Assembly: GCA_964462785.1 (NCBI GenBank)
Contig: CAYWZA010000024.1
Coordinates: 1 to 14,353 of the forward strand
Origin: JACQKA01 sp964462785
GTDB taxonomy: Bacteria > Patescibacteriota > Minisyncoccia > Phycocordibacterales > UBA2100
Reading direction: 5' to 3'
DNA length: 14,353 nucleotides
Of the stretch, positions 13,366 through 14,353 are shown piece by piece. The translations under genes were made by a program, and so were the position numbers. A model generated the notes under the pieces. The model searched no databases and was not told the DNA's origin. It worked only from the letters and a program-made list of their open reading frames with translations. The stretch's first letter is position 1. The number at the start of each line of letters is the position of its first letter.

Positions 13366-14353
13366 ATGACTACACAATTAAATAAATAATTGCGCCTTAA
13401 ATCATGAGATCTCCTTTGGTCATTTTGTTTTCTGTTCCATGCATCCATCCAAGCTTTTTATGCGCATTTCCCCATTACTCACCGACTGGGTCATGCGCGC
13501 TCTTGCTGTGTTGCCACAGGGAGGCTGCGTTTTGCTACTAAGGCTCTCCGCCAATCACCTCGCGATGATTGGCTGCCCGTTCGCTACTGATCTACGTTCA
13601 GGAAATCAGATTCGATTTTAACGAATTAGAAAACAAAACTACAAAGCACTTTTCTATGTTGAGTACAAGGCTCGAGAACGTATTCACCGCAGCGTGGCTG
13701 ATCTGCGATTACTAGCGATTCCGGCTTCATGAGGTCGAGTTGCAGACCTCAATCCGAACTGGCGCCGCTTTTTTAGGATTTGCTCAGGGTTACCCCGTCG
13801 CGCCCCTTTGTAACGGCGATTGTAGCGCGTGTGCAGCCCAGGACATCAGAGGGACATGCTGACTTGGCGTCATCCCCACCTTCCTCCCCCGTGAGGGGGC
13901 AGTCTCGCCTGACATATATAACAGGCAACGAGGGTTGCGTTCGTTACCCCACTGAAGGGAACAGTGCAAACCACGAACTGACGACAGCCATGCATCACCT
14001 GTCTCACAGCCTCGAAGGCCTCCCCTATTTCTAGGGGCATCCAGTGAGATTTCTAGTCCTGGTAAGGTTCTTCGCTTACCGACGAATTAAGCCACACGCT
14101 CCACCGCTTGTGCGAGCCCCCGTCTATTCCTTTGAGTTTTAGTCTTGCGACCGTACTACCCAGGCGGATAACTTAACGCGTTAGCTTCGACTCGGAGAGG
14201 GTCGATACTCCCCAAATCCAGTTATCATCGTTTAGGGCTGGGAATACGCGGGTATCTAATCCGCTTCTCTCCCCTGGCTTTCGTGTTTGAGCGTCAGGAA
14301 TGCGCCAGTGTACTGCCTTCGCTTTTGGTGTTCCCCATGATATCAACGGATTT

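Larger units (their letters stand above)
12944..13659 (-). other. 716-nt intervening sequence in 16S rRNA, group II-intron-like layout
   Basis: The boundaries are set by restoring the universal sequence: exon 1 ends ...TACTCA (A1398) and exon 2 begins CCGCCCG (C1399). In the rRNA sense the layout is: an internal loop carrying UGAGUA (13481-13476), complementary to the last six exon bases UACUCA like an EBS1; a long stem of arms 13290-13313 and 13010-13034, holding a 67-aa ORF in its loop like domain IV; immediately after it a 35-nt hairpin (13008-12974) with a 9-bp lower stem, 2-nt bulge on the 3' strand, 5-bp upper stem and GAAAU loop, like domain V; a second hairpin (12967-12952); and a terminal AU. 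Against this, the 5' end is ACAUAG rather than GUGYG, and the domain V AGC triad is not evident. A degenerate group II relic, an unusual group I intron, or an excised unligated spacer remain possible. Confidence 0.75.
12813..14353 (-). rRNA. rrs: 16S ribosomal RNA, partial, interrupted by an insertion
   Basis: Read on the minus strand, the gene enters at the window edge near E. coli position ~690 and runs to the 3' end. Recognisable conserved blocks include ATTAGATACCC, AAACTCAAAGGAATAGACGG, GTCGTCAG, CGGAATCGCTAGTAATCG, CCGCCCGTCAAG and AAGTCGTAACAAGG. The first exon part is 14353-13660 and the second 12943-12813; removing 13659-12944 restores the universal TGTACTCACCGCCCGTC around positions 1391-1407. 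Helix 45 is intact with compensated pairs (CACGGGUA with UGCUCGUG), so the gene looks functional. The tail reads GGAUUUAUUCCAAA where E. coli has GGAUCACCUCCUUA. The GAATAGACGG variant and other divergence point to Patescibacteria. The 5' end is outside the window. Confidence 0.95.

Noticed and set aside
12944..13659. Group I intron with a LAGLIDADG-type ORF
   Set aside because: The junction that restores 16S does not leave a U at the exon end or a G at the intron end, and the ORF has no LAGLIDADG, GIY-YIG or HNH motif; not excluded, but less supported than a group II-like layout.
13780..14034. 84-aa plus-strand ORF inside 16S
   Set aside because: It lies wholly antisense to conserved rRNA sequence.
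1..14353. CRISPR arrays, transposases or tRNA genes
   Set aside because: No regular direct-repeat array, no recognisable transposase reading frame and no tRNA cloverleaf were seen on either strand.

Overview
The window looks like a fragment of a Patescibacteria (Candidate Phyla Radiation) genome, probably Parcubacteria-like. The evidence is the divergent partial 16S rRNA gene at the right end: it has CPR-type changes at universal primer sites, a ~716-nt insertion, and no 23S or tRNA genes downstream of it in this window. Codon use fits the standard code. TGA is a normal stop: three of the tandem gene junctions are ATGA overlaps, which argues against the lineages that read UGA as glycine.

Layout, left to right. 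(1) 1-120: a short inverted repeat and a sigma70-type promoter. (2) 121-438: a small Cys-pair protein, closed by an intrinsic terminator. (3) 541-11143: ten co-directional genes, mostly overlapping or only a few bases apart, that read as one operon. They are a Cys-less cupredoxin; four tandem paralogues of a membrane-anchored His/Cys-rich helical family (HxxxHxxG ... CxHGxGH ... CxxGV), which I cannot name; an apolipoprotein N-acyltransferase (Lnt); and four tandem paralogues resembling PHM/DBM-type copper type II monooxygenases, with all six expected copper ligands plus an extra conserved histidine cluster. (4) 11192-12310: a cyclopropane-fatty-acyl-phospholipid synthase from its own promoter. 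(5) 12315-12638 (minus): a small anchored Cys-rich protein, convergent with cfa. (6) 12813-14353 (minus): the 3' part of a 16S rRNA gene, interrupted at the decoding centre (between E. coli A1398 and C1399) by an insertion with a group II-like layout and a 67-aa ORF.

How the genes may work together. All the unrecognised operon proteins have an N-terminal signal-anchor, so the operon probably builds an envelope-facing redox or metal system. The cupredoxin is a possible electron or copper donor, the PHM-like proteins possible O2-dependent copper oxidases or monooxygenases, and the HxxxH/CxHGxGH proteins possible metal or heme binders. Only the copper sites are supported by motifs; the pathway is inference.

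A second theme is translation initiation. The 16S 3' tail lacks the canonical anti-Shine-Dalgarno core (AUUCC where CCUCC is expected, next to an intact helix 45). Consistently, operon-internal starts have no Shine-Dalgarno sequence, and several promoters place the -10 box only 6-9 nt before the ATG, implying leaderless mRNAs.
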